A stretch of DNA of 64,000 nucleotides from Candidatus Providencia siddallii (GTDB lineage Bacteria; Pseudomonadota; Gammaproteobacteria; Enterobacterales; Enterobacteriaceae): contig NZ_OZ034688.1 in the NCBI RefSeq assembly GCF_964026685.1, positions 496,001 to 560,000 on the forward strand, given 5' to 3'. The notes beneath the pieces were generated by a model. The model was given only the letters and a program-made list of their open reading frames with translations. It searched no databases and was not told the DNA's origin. Of this stretch, positions 46,871 through 56,087 are shown piece after piece. The first letter of the stretch is position 1. Every line of letters starts with the position of its first letter. The translations under genes were made by a program, and so were the position numbers.

Positions 46871-47443
46871 TCTTAAAAAATTACTTAATAATTCATATCC
46901 ATATTCAGTTAAAATACTTTCAGGATGAAATTGAATACCTTCAACAGGAAATTTTTTATGACAAATTCCCATGATTTCGTCAATTTTATTATCAACTAAA
47001 GACCAAGCAGTTATTAAAAAAGAATCAGGAACAGTATCTTTTTTAATAACTAAAGAATGATATCTAATAACAGTAAATGATTTTTTAATATTTTTAAATA
47101 CACCGTAATTATTGTGATTAATTAAAGATTTTTTACCATGCATTATTTTTTTTGCTTTTACTATAGTAGCGCCAAATGCTTGTCCTATTGCTTGATGACC
47201 AAGACAAATACCTAAAATAGGTATTTTCCCAGCAAAATGTTTTATTACTTCAATAGATATTCCAGCTTTATTTGGAACACATGGTCCTGGTGATATAACA
47301 ATATGCGTGAATAAATTATGTTCAATATCCTTTATAGTAATATTATCATTACGTTTTACTGTAACAGATGCTCCTAATTCAGAAAAATACTGATAAAGAT
47401 TATATGTAAATGAATCATAATTATCTATAATTAATAAAAACAT
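46865..47443 (-). CDS. pabA: PabA, aminodeoxychorismate synthase glutaminase subunit
   Basis: PabA releases ammonia from glutamine for PabB to make aminodeoxychorismate, the precursor of p-aminobenzoate for folate. The 192 residues have [37 protein letters not shown], the catalytic Cys in [15 protein letters not shown] near 79, and the His-Glu pair in [14 protein letters not shown] near 172. Similarity to PabA ([27 protein letters not shown]) is closer than to TrpG. Together with FolP it suggests folate is made from chorismate; pabB and pabC are not here. Confidence 0.93.
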   Translation of the reverse strand: MFLLIIDNYDSFTYNLYQYFSELGASVTVKRNDNITIKDIEHNLFTHIVISPGPCVPNKAGISIEVIKHFAGKIPILGICLGHQAIGQAFGATIVKAKKIMHGKKSLINHNNYGVFKNIKKSFTVIRYHSLVIKKDTVPDSFLITAWSLVDNKIDEIMGICHKKFPVEGIQFHPESILTEYGYELLSNFLRY

Positions 47444-47528
47444 AATATACCACTAATTTTATTATTATTTAACAAATAATATTTTATAAAAAATTAATTA
47501 TTAATATATTTATTAATTATATAAAATA

Positions 47529-48149
47529 TTAAATTTTATTAATTAAAAATTTAACTAATTCTGAATAATCTTTTCCATAATTTGTTAATTCTTCAGTAAA
47601 AAAAACATCATTACATATTTTATATTTACCATTAACAAAAAATGAAGGCACACTTTGTAAATTTAAATGTTTCGCTGCATTTTGTTGTTTTTTTATAATT
47701 GATTTAACTAAAAAACTATTAACTATATAATTATATTTTTTATTAGATACATTAACTTTAACAAAAGCGTTGATAATATCATTTTTATTTTTTATAGTTT
47801 TTGTTTTTATTATTCCTTCAAAAAAAATTGGTATCATCTTATCTTCTATTTTTAATGCAATAGCAACTGCCCATGCCTTTGTAAGCTCTTTACCTAACGG
47901 ACCAAAAAAATCAACATGATACCTTTCAATTTTTATACTACTTGGCAAATTTTTTTTTATTTCTTGTGGTATTTTATAAAAACATTCAAATTCATAACAG
48001 TGAATACAATAAAAAGAAAAAAATTCAAGAATTTTTGGTATGTTATTAACATTTTTAATTTTTATATATTCATTTCCTTCTATATATTCTTTTGAATATA
48101 TATTTAAAGATATTAAAACAAAAAATACAAATAATATATTCTTTTTCAC
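47529..48149 (-). CDS. dsbA: DsbA, periplasmic thiol:disulfide oxidase
   Basis: DsbA puts disulfides into exported proteins. The 206 residues begin with a signal peptide (about 1-19) and have the thioredoxin fold with FFSFYCIHCYEF near 50 and the cis-Pro loop SVPSFFVNGKY near 170. The active site reads CIHC instead of the usual E. coli CPHC, which could alter redox potential. EL-TKAWAVAIALKIEDK and FFEGIIKTKTIKN match DsbA. It lies upstream of pabA on the minus strand. Confidence 0.94.
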   Translation of the reverse strand: MKKNILFVFFVLISLNIYSKEYIEGNEYIKIKNVNNIPKILEFFSFYCIHCYEFECFYKIPQEIKKNLPSSIKIERYHVDFFGPLGKELTKAWAVAIALKIEDKMIPIFFEGIIKTKTIKNKNDIINAFVKVNVSNKKYNYIVNSFLVKSIIKKQQNAAKHLNLQSVPSFFVNGKYKICNDVFFTEELTNYGKDYSELVKFLINKI

Positions 48150-48327
48150 AAAATAATCTCATTATATATCAAATATTTTTTATTAATTTTTTTATAAAAT
48201 TAATAATCTAAAATAATTATTACAGTACAATACTTATCTATTAATTTTTTAATTTTTTTAAAAAAATTAAAAAATAATAAAAAAATCATTTATTTAATCT
48301 TAGTTAAATAATTATAAAAATTATTTT

Positions 48328-49680
48328 TTAACGTATTGTAACAAATTCTTCTGCAATTGTTGGATGAATTGCAATTGTATTATCAAAATCTTTTTTAGTA
48401 GCACCAATTCTTAATGCAACAACAAAACCTTGTAAAATTTCATCCATACCAAAACCAATACCATGAATACCTATAATTTTTTCATTATCATTAATGCAAA
48501 CCAATTTTAATCTACAAGGTATATTTTGTAAAGTAATAGAAGTATACATAGAATTAAAGGTAGATGTATATATTTTTACATTATTAAAACCATATTTTTT
48601 AATAGCTTGAAATTCAGTAAGACCAACAGCGCAAATAGGTGGGTTAAAAAATACTACAGTTGGAACTGTATTATAATCTAAATACATATTACAACTATTA
48701 TTAAATAAACGTTTTGATAAATTACGACCAGCTGTAACAGCAACAGGAGCTAGTTTAACAGTATTTGTATTATCACCAACAGCATATATATTTTTAATAT
48801 TAGTATTTTGATACTTATCTACTTTTATATAACCATATTCATCAAGTTTTACACCAGTAACTTCGATATTTAAATTATTTGTCATAGGTTTTCGACCAAC
48901 AGCCCAAATTAAAACATCTACTATATATTCATTATTATTTTCTAATTTTAATGTTAAAGAATTATTATCATTTTTTATAATTTCTTTTAAAATAGAATTA
49001 TTATGTAAAATAATTCCTTTTATATTCATTATTTCTATTAAAGTTTTTTTTATTATTGAATCAAATGAACGCAAAGGTATATTTTTACGAATAAATAAAT
49101 GAGTTTCAACACCTAATGAATTTAATATCCCAGCTATTTCAATAGCTATATAACCAGCACCAATAATGGCAACACGTTTAGGTAATTTTTTTAATTCAAA
49201 AAAACCATCAGATGTTATACCATACTCTGAACCACGTATTTCAGGTACAAATGGATAACTACCAGATGAAATTAAAATATGATCAGCACTATAAAACTCG
49301 TTATTAACTTTTAATGTATTTTTATCAATAAAACTCCCAAATCCTTTTATTATAGTTATATTATTCTTTTTAAGAATTTCATAATAACTTTGAGAAACAC
49401 GATTAATATAATTATTACGTATTTTAATTAATTTTTTTAGATCAAAATTACTTTTTAATATATCAAATCCATAATTAGCAGCATAAAAATTAATAATTTC
49501 AGAAATATTTGATGCATACCACATAATTTTTTTTGGAACACATCCTAAATTAACACAAGTTCCTCCTAATTTTTTACCTTCAATTAAAGCACATTTTTTA
49601 CCATATATTGATGCATATTTTATTGAACTAATACCACCACTACCACCTCCAATTACAATATAATCATAATGTCTATTCAT
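48328..49680 (-). CDS. gor: Glutathione-disulfide reductase
   Basis: Gor reduces glutathione disulfide with NADPH. The 450 residues equal E. coli. FAD motif YDYIVIGGGSGGISSIKYA at the start, redox Cys pair in GGTCVNLGCVPKKIMWYAS near 42-47, NADPH motif VAIIGAGYIAIEIAGIL near 170 with LFIRKNIPLRSFD, FAD motif IYAVGDN, and the C-terminal base in IAIHPTIAEEFVTIR. A reading of active redox defence in a host cell is inference. Confidence 0.98.
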   Translation of the reverse strand: MNRHYDYIVIGGGSGGISSIKYASIYGKKCALIEGKKLGGTCVNLGCVPKKIMWYASNISEIINFYAANYGFDILKSNFDLKKLIKIRNNYINRVSQSYYEILKKNNITIIKGFGSFIDKNTLKVNNEFYSADHILISSGSYPFVPEIRGSEYGITSDGFFELKKLPKRVAIIGAGYIAIEIAGILNSLGVETHLFIRKNIPLRSFDSIIKKTLIEIMNIKGIILHNNSILKEIIKNDNNSLTLKLENNNEYIVDVLIWAVGRKPMTNNLNIEVTGVKLDEYGYIKVDKYQNTNIKNIYAVGDNTNTVKLAPVAVTAGRNLSKRLFNNSCNMYLDYNTVPTVVFFNPPICAVGLTEFQAIKKYGFNNVKIYTSTFNSMYTSITLQNIPCRLKLVCINDNEKIIGIHGIGFGMDEILQGFVVALRIGATKKDFDNTIAIHPTIAEEFVTIR

Positions 49681-49990
49681 ATTTTTTTTAATCCTATATT
49701 TTATAAAATTTCTTTATATCTTGTTAAAATAAAAAAATACATTTTAATATTTATTTTTAAAATATATAAAATAAACACTTGTTTATATTTTATAAATAAA
49801 CATTTTTAATATTAATTAAAATTTAATAATTAAATTTTAATTAATATTAAAAATATAAAATATTATTAAAATATTTAATTAAATTTAAAATATTTTTATA
49901 TTATACATATAAAAAATATTTTTTTAAAAAAACAATATTAATATTTATTTAAAATTTAAAAAAATTATTTTTTTTAAAAACTAATACTTA
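49681..49990. other. AT-rich spacer between gor and the truncated hmsP
   Basis: About 310 bases downstream of the truncated hmsP, where its GGDEF and EAL domains would be expected. It is too short for them, and no such motif was recognised in any frame. It contains the 25-bp-arm hairpin listed separately. Confidence 0.55.
49802..49854 (-). terminator. Perfect inverted repeat with 25-bp arms after the truncated hmsP
   Basis: Arms 49802-49826 and 49830-49854 pair perfectly around TAA. The whole element is A+T. It sits about 140 bases after the end of the truncated hmsP and 120 bases before gor, so it could terminate one and insulate the other. Function is inferred from position. Confidence 0.55.
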
Positions 49991-50710
49991 TTATTTTGTA
50001 TTTTTATTGTTATATCCTATATTACGATTATAATTCTTTACCAATAAACCAATTTCATCATCTTGATGAAATTTAGATACATAAAGATTTTTTGTACATT
50101 TTACTATTTTTAATTCAATTGCAATTTGTCGTAACGGTCTTATAATAATTCTATTAATACACCATGTCATAACAATAACAATAATCAATGTTAATAATAA
50201 ATATATAGTCATCATCAAAGCAATCATATTTAATATAAAACGATATATACAACTATGATCTATTTGTAATATTAAACAATGTTTTGATTTATTTTGAAAA
50301 TCTTTAATATTATTTTGATATAATGGGATTGTAATTTCACTTGGAATATCTATAAAATACATAGCCCAATCGGGTATTTGTTTTTTTGAAAAAAAAAACA
50401 AATCAATAATATCAACATCATCAATTGTAACAATAACTTTATTTATAAAAGCATATATTTTTAATATACTTAAAAGATTTTTGGTATTGTTTAAATCTGA
50501 TTTAGATAATGAATCATTTAATGGTTTTTGAATTTGATTTGCAATATTATTTAACTGTTCTATATAACTTTTTTTTTGTTGTTCTAATAAAAAATTAAAT
50601 TGAATAGATAAAAAAACAGCTAATAAAAACATGGTAATAAGAAAAAAAACATTCATACTTTTTAATGTTAACGAGCGTCGGACTTTTATGTTCATTTTAA
50701 TGTAACTCAT
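49991..50710 (-). CDS. HmsP/PdeK-like membrane sensor, truncated before GGDEF-EAL
   Basis: The 239 residues match the N-terminal part of HmsP (YhjK/PdeK), a membrane c-di-GMP phosphodiesterase: RRSLTLKSMNVFFLI with a first membrane segment, a periplasmic sensor (QLNNIANQIQKPLNDSLSKSD, PDWAMYFIDIPSEITIPLYQ), a second membrane segment near 165-188, and a HAMP region TWCINRIIIRPLRQIAIELK and KFHQDDEIGLLVKNYNRN. The full protein has about 650 residues with GGDEF and EAL domains. Here TAA comes straight after HAMP, so no catalytic part remains. The retained part is well conserved with full-length sensor topology, unlike a decaying pseudogene. Synteny near glyS and gor agrees with E. coli. Confidence 0.8.
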   Translation of the reverse strand: MSYIKMNIKVRRSLTLKSMNVFFLITMFLLAVFLSIQFNFLLEQQKKSYIEQLNNIANQIQKPLNDSLSKSDLNNTKNLLSILKIYAFINKVIVTIDDVDIIDLFFFSKKQIPDWAMYFIDIPSEITIPLYQNNIKDFQNKSKHCLILQIDHSCIYRFILNMIALMMTIYLLLTLIIVIVMTWCINRIIIRPLRQIAIELKIVKCTKNLYVSKFHQDDEIGLLVKNYNRNIGYNNKNTK

Positions 50711-51036
50711 GATTAGGAATATTTAAAACATAGTTGTTATAACAATTACAATTTTTTTAAAAAATATTTTCAAAAAAAATTAATTATATAAAAATATAAA
50801 ATCACACTAAAATAAAAAATTATAGTTTTTAACCTTATTCAATAAAATATTGACTTATATATACAAAAATAAATATAACTGTATTATTATCTTTATTTTA
50901 AAAAATTATTTAATAAATATAAAAATAAATATTTATTAATATTATAAAATATAATACCATTTAAAACTATTTTTATATTTAAAACAATTCTATAAAAATT
51001 TTAAAAATACTTATAGTTTTTATACAAAATGAAAAC

Positions 51037-51089
51037 AAAACCAAATTTTATAGAAAAATAAAAAATACTTTTCTATAAAATTTGGTTTT
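51037..51089. terminator. Hairpin with 21-bp perfect stem, terminator-like
   Basis: Arms 51037-51057 and 51069-51089 (starting AAAACCAAATTTTATAG) pair perfectly around an 11-base loop. T runs follow on both strands. It is far from any gene end (610 bases from glyS), so it may be the terminator of a lost gene kept in the spacer. Confidence 0.6.
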
Positions 51090-51563
51090 TTATTAATATA
51101 CTAATTTAAAATTCAAATTTTTTTATAAAATTATATAAAATATTATAATCCATATTATTTATATCAAAAAAAAATTAACTGAGTAACTAGTAATAAAAAC
51201 TTTAAAATAAAATATATTTAATTAATAATTATTACAATATATAAATATATTTAAATTAATATTAAAAAATAATAATATAAAAATAAATGAAAAATTTTAA
51301 TAAAAAAACAATTTATATTAATTTAACAATACACTATAAAAACTTAACAAATTTTTTTATAAAATTTATATTTTTTATTAAAAATTTAATTTAAAATAAT
51401 AAACAAAATCAAATCAGTGTATTTATATTGAATAAATTATTGTTTAAAACAAAAAATATAAAATTATATTTTTTTATAAAATATTGATAATATTTTATTT
51501 ATATACATTTTATAAAACTATTAATTTTAACAAATATTTATTATGTAAATATTACAAATAAAA

Positions 51564-51599
51564 TATATTTAATAATTTTATATAAAATTATTAAATATA
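51564..51599 (-). terminator. Perfect 36-base palindrome about 100 bases after glyS
   Basis: The element is its own reverse complement (18-base arms with no loop) and is wholly A+T. On the minus strand it lies about 100 bases after the glyS stop. A palindrome of this length is only marginally beyond chance in such DNA. Confidence 0.35.
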
Positions 51600-51700
51600 A
51601 TAAATATACTTATTAATAAAAATATATTTTTAATTTTAAAAAAATAAAATATTTAAAAATAATTATTTTATATGTTTATATATTAAATATATAAAAATAA

Positions 51701-53773
51701 TTATTTTAATAAAGATATATCAGCAATTTTTAAAAATAATTCCTGTAAATAATTAAGTAAAGTTAAACGATTAATACGAATCTCTTTATTTTCATCCAAT
51801 ATTTTTACCTTTTCAAAAAAAATATTAATATTTTTATAAAACGATAAAAGTTCAATTAAAGATTCTTTATAATTTTTGTTTATAAAAACTAAACTTAATT
51901 TAATTTGTAATAAAATTATATTAATTGCAAATCTAACTTCTTCAGGAGAGTTCATAATAGAAATTAATATTTTATCTGATAATGATTCTTTTGATTTATT
52001 AAGTATATTAGATATACGTTTATTTGTTATAATTAATTGTTGAGAATCTTTTAAAGAACAAAAATAATCAACAGCTTTAATTCTAAGATCAAAATCATAA
52101 GGTTGTGTTAAATTACATGCTAATACAGATTGTATAATATTAATTTTATATCCTATATATTTATACCAAAACAATAATCTTGCAAACATAAAATTAATAA
52201 CATCATTAACAACATTAACATTACTTAATTTATCACCATATAAATAAACAGATTTTTGAACTATTTTCAATAAATCAATAGAATAACAATTTTTAATAAT
52301 AATACGTAACACACCAATAGCAGCTCTACGTAAAGCAAATGGATCATTGTCACCTTTAAAATTTTTTTTAATACCTAAAATACCAACTAAATTATCAATT
52401 TTTTCTGCAATAGAAAGTGAATCAGATACTTTTGTAGATGGCAGTTTATCATCAAAAAAACTAGGTTTATATTGTTCTTTTAAGGCTAATGCAACATCTT
52501 TATGTTCACCATCACGTAATGCATAATACATTCCTATTATACCTTGCATATTTGTATATTCAAAAACCATATTAGTTAATAAATCACATTTTGATAATAT
52601 AGCAGCACGAGATACATGATCTATATTCGCATTTATTTTTTTTGCAATATAAATTGATAATAATTTTAAACGAAACGTTTTATCAAATAATGTACCTAAT
52701 TTATTATAAAATAAAACAGACTTTAAATTATACAAATTATCTTTTAAATGAATTTTTTTATCCATTTTTAAAAAAAATTCAATATCGGATAAACGAGAAT
52801 TCATAACTTTTTCATTTCCAATTATAATTTCTTTTGAATTAGAAGATTCAATATTTGAAACAAAAATAAAATTTGGTATTAAATAATTATTTTTGTCATA
52901 AATAAAAAAACATCTTTGATTTTTTTTAAGGTTATAAATTAATTCTTCCAAAGGAATTTCTAAAAATTTTTTTTTAAAATTACCAATTAATATAACAGGC
53001 CATTCTATTATTGATGTTATTTCATCAATTAAATCATCGTTTTTTAAATATACTTTTCCACCTAATTTTTTTGCTATTCTTTTAATTTCATATATAATAA
53101 TTCTTTTTCGTTCTTCATAATCAGCAATAACTTTCCCATATTTACGTAAAATATCAGGATATTCATTAGCATCATTAATAATTAATTTAGTTTTACCCAT
53201 AAAACGATGTCCAAAAATATTACGCTTACTATTAACACCTAAAATTTTACCTTTTATTAAATCTTTACCTAAAATCATAGTTATAGTACGAATAGGACGA
53301 ATAAACTGAATATCTTTATTTGACCAACGCATTGATTTAACAATATTTAAATTACAAATAGATTTTTTAACAACATTAACTAATAATTCTTTAATATTTT
53401 TACTTTTTTCTATATAACGATAAACCAACCATTCTCCTTTTTCTGTAACAATACGTTCAGCTTGATTTATTGAAATATTACAACTATATGCCCAAGCTTT
53501 ACCAATTTTAGTTGGTATTCCATTTGAATCAAAAGCTTGAAAAACAGCAGGACCACGTTTTTCAATTTTATGATAAAACCGTAACAAAGATAAATTTAAA
53601 ATTTTTAATGCTAAACGACGAGATGTAGCAAACCATTTTACATCACCATGAATTATATTAACTTTTTTAAGTTCTATTAAAAAATTATTTTTAAAAGATT
53701 CTGCTAATATTTTTAATTCTTTAGGAGGTAATTCTTCAGTACCAATTTCTATTAAAAAAGTTTTTTTTATCAT
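51701..53773 (-). CDS. glyS: Glycyl-tRNA synthetase beta subunit
   Basis: GlyS with GlyQ forms the tetrameric bacterial glycyl-tRNA synthetase; the beta subunit binds tRNA. ATG 53773 gives 690 residues starting MIKKTFLIEIGTEELPPKEL, as in E. coli (689), with AAGGA seven bases upstream; the frame extends 22 codons further but into glyQ. Conserved blocks are WFATSRRLALKI, IEKRGPAVFQAFD, TEKGEWLVYR and FKGDNDPFALRRAAIGVLRI near 475. It starts seven bases after glyQ. Confidence 0.97.
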   Translation of the reverse strand: MIKKTFLIEIGTEELPPKELKILAESFKNNFLIELKKVNIIHGDVKWFATSRRLALKILNLSLLRFYHKIEKRGPAVFQAFDSNGIPTKIGKAWAYSCNISINQAERIVTEKGEWLVYRYIEKSKNIKELLVNVVKKSICNLNIVKSMRWSNKDIQFIRPIRTITMILGKDLIKGKILGVNSKRNIFGHRFMGKTKLIINDANEYPDILRKYGKVIADYEERKRIIIYEIKRIAKKLGGKVYLKNDDLIDEITSIIEWPVILIGNFKKKFLEIPLEELIYNLKKNQRCFFIYDKNNYLIPNFIFVSNIESSNSKEIIIGNEKVMNSRLSDIEFFLKMDKKIHLKDNLYNLKSVLFYNKLGTLFDKTFRLKLLSIYIAKKINANIDHVSRAAILSKCDLLTNMVFEYTNMQGIIGMYYALRDGEHKDVALALKEQYKPSFFDDKLPSTKVSDSLSIAEKIDNLVGILGIKKNFKGDNDPFALRRAAIGVLRIIIKNCYSIDLLKIVQKSVYLYGDKLSNVNVVNDVINFMFARLLFWYKYIGYKINIIQSVLACNLTQPYDFDLRIKAVDYFCSLKDSQQLIITNKRISNILNKSKESLSDKILISIMNSPEEVRFAINIILLQIKLSLVFINKNYKESLIELLSFYKNINIFFEKVKILDENKEIRINRLTLLNYLQELFLKIADISLLK

Positions 53774-53780
53774 AAAATCC

Positions 53781-54689
53781 TTATTTTTTAAAAAGCATAG
53801 GAAAACCGAGCGATTTACGATGAGAAAGATACAATTCACCTATATTTTTGCTTAAATTACGTATTCGCAAAATATAATGTTTACGTTCAGTTATAGAAAA
53901 AACTTTACGTGCGTCAAGTAAATTAAAAATATGAGATGCTTTTAATACACGTTCATATGCTGGAAATAGTAAAGGTTTCTTTAAAAAAAGTAAATATTTA
54001 ACTTCTTTTTCATATTCATCAAAACTTTTAAAAAGAAAATCAACATTTGTATGTTCAAAATTATAACAGGATTGTTCAACTTCATTATGATAATGAATAT
54101 CACCATAAGTAATTTTACCAAAAACACCATCTGACCAAACAATATCATAGATATTATCAACTTTTTGAATACACATAGCAATACGCTCAAGTCCGTAAGT
54201 GATCTCACCAGAAATAGGTTTGCATTCAATACCACACATTTGTTGAAAATAAGTAAATTGAGTTATTTCCATACCATTTAATAATACTTCTCAACCTATC
54301 CCCCATGCTCCAAGCGTTGGATTTTCCCAATTATCTTCAAGAAAACATATATCATGAACATTTAAATCAATTCCTATTTTTTTTAATGAATCTATATATA
54401 AATTCTGAATGTTATCAAACGATGGTTTTATAACAACTTGAAATTGATAATATTGTTGTAAACGATTTGGATTACCACCATATCTTCCATCACTAGGCCT
54501 ACGAGATACTTGAACATAAGCAACAGCAATAGGTTCAGGCCCTAAAGAATTTAAACATGTTATAGGATGAGATGTACCTGCTCCTACTTCAATATCTAAC
54601 GATTGAATAATCGTACAACCTTGCTTTATCCAATAATTTTGTAAAGTTAAAATAAGACCCTGAAATGTTTTTTTATCAAATTTAAACAT
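53781..54689 (-). CDS. glyQ: Glycyl-tRNA synthetase alpha subunit; UGA Trp codon
   Basis: GlyQ is the catalytic class IIc subunit. ATG 54689 ([17 protein letters not shown]) with TAAGG nine bases upstream fits the family; an upstream TTG is in frame. The product has 302 residues (E. coli 303). Motifs are [36 protein letters not shown], and [25 protein letters not shown]. The W of GIGWEV is TGA at 54291-54293, a Trp conserved in the family, so the standard code would split an essential enzyme. Confidence 0.97.
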
Positions 54690-54925
54690 AACAACCTTAA
54701 AATACAAAATTCAACATATTTAATTCTACTATTTTAAAAAAATTAAGTATATTACTTTATTTAAAATTTAAAATATAACTAAAACATATTATTTATACAT
54801 AAATAACTATTTTTATAACAAAAAAAATATAATGATCAACAATCATTAAAATAATTATTTAAATTTCCAATGAATTTAATTTTTAACTATTATATTTTAA
54901 AATATATCATAAATTATTTATAATT

Positions 54926-54953
54926 TTTATTATTAAGCTAACTTAATAATAAA
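54926..54953. repeat. Hairpin, 12-bp stem
   Basis: TTTATTATTAAG and its reverse complement flank CTAA. It contains rare G and C bases at the stem top, in a spacer almost lacking them. No adjacent gene end explains it. Confidence 0.6.
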
Positions 54954-55454
54954 TTATTTAAAATAAATAAAAAATAAATATAATTTTTATTAACATAAAA
55001 CTATATTTAAAATATAAATTTATTTTATAATTTAAATAAAATATTTACAATTATAAACATAATATTTTAAATAATAAAATTATATAAAATCTAAAAAATA
55101 TTTATTTTATTCAAATATTAAAAATAAAAAATATTTATAATAAATTATAAATAACAATTACAATACTTTTATTATATTAATCATATAAAAATATTAAATA
55201 ATATTTTACTATTATAGATAAAATGTATTTTATCTTTTTATATTATATAAAATAATTAAAAAAATTAATAAAATTAAATTACTTTTAAAATTTTTTTTAT
55301 TAAATTAATCACAATTAATTTTACAAACTTATTTTAAAACAAAACTTGTTATTTTTAATTTAAAACAAATATAATATACACATGAATATAAAAAAAATAA
55401 AATATTTAATTTTATTAAATAATAATATAATATATATAAAATAGTTAAAAATAA

Positions 55455-55505
55455 TTTAAATTAAAAAATATTTTTACCAACAATAAAAATATTTTTTAAT
55501 TTAAA
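55455..55505. repeat. Perfect inverted repeat, 22-bp arms
   Basis: Arms 55455-55476 and 55484-55505 pair perfectly around CCAACAA. It lies in the middle of the 1.4-kb spacer, some 580 bases before pgm and 770 bases from glyQ. It may be a relic terminator; no gene remnant borders it. Confidence 0.75.
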
Positions 55506-56087
55506 CAAATATTTTATAAAATTAAATAATTTTGATTAATAAACAATTAATAATTTTAAACACCTTAAAAATATAACATTATAAAATATAAATTAATATA
55601 ATATAAAAAATATAATTAAAACATGTAAAAAAATAAATCAAATTATTATAGAATTAATATTATGTAAAAAAATAAAAATATCAAAACAATTTTATATAAT
55701 TAATAAGCATTTGTTTTAATAAATATAATTTATACATAAAACCACAAAATTTTAATATTTATTAAAATATATTTTATAAAATTTATATAATAAAAAAATT
55801 AAAAAATCGTAATTTTACATTTAAAATAAAATAAATATATTTTAAATTATTTTAATTACAAATAAAAATTTATTACAAACTATAAATATTTTATTAATTT
55901 TTTTTATTATTTTTATATATAAATATTTTTATAAATACATATTTAAAATTTAAAAAAAACTACTTATTATATTTTATAAATATTATACTAATATATAAAA
56001 CTAATAAAATTACATTATTTATATTTAGAAAATATTAATATAAATATATAAATAAATAATAAAAATTAATAATTTTAGGAAAGACAA

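Larger units (their letters stand above)
50711..51700. other. 990-base AT-rich spacer between hmsP fragment and glyS
   Basis: No coding frame or RNA gene was seen. It holds two long hairpins (51037-51089 and 51564-51599). In E. coli several genes lie between yhjK and glyS; none left a recognisable trace. Confidence 0.6.
54690..56087. other. 1.4-kb AT-only spacer between divergent glyQ and pgm
   Basis: The largest gene-free stretch here. No coding frame, tRNA or GC-rich RNA fold was recognised. It contains two hairpins: 54926-54953 (12-bp stem TTTATTATTAAG, loop CTAA) and 55455-55505 (22-bp stem). It must include the promoters of both divergent genes. glyQ and pgm are far apart in E. coli, so this is a rearrangement or deletion junction. 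Confidence 0.65.

Noticed and set aside
48244-48275. Palindrome of T and A runs after gor as a terminator
   Set aside because: It consists mainly of T6, T7 and A7, A6 runs, has no loop and no following U-tract, and can arise from simple A/T runs.
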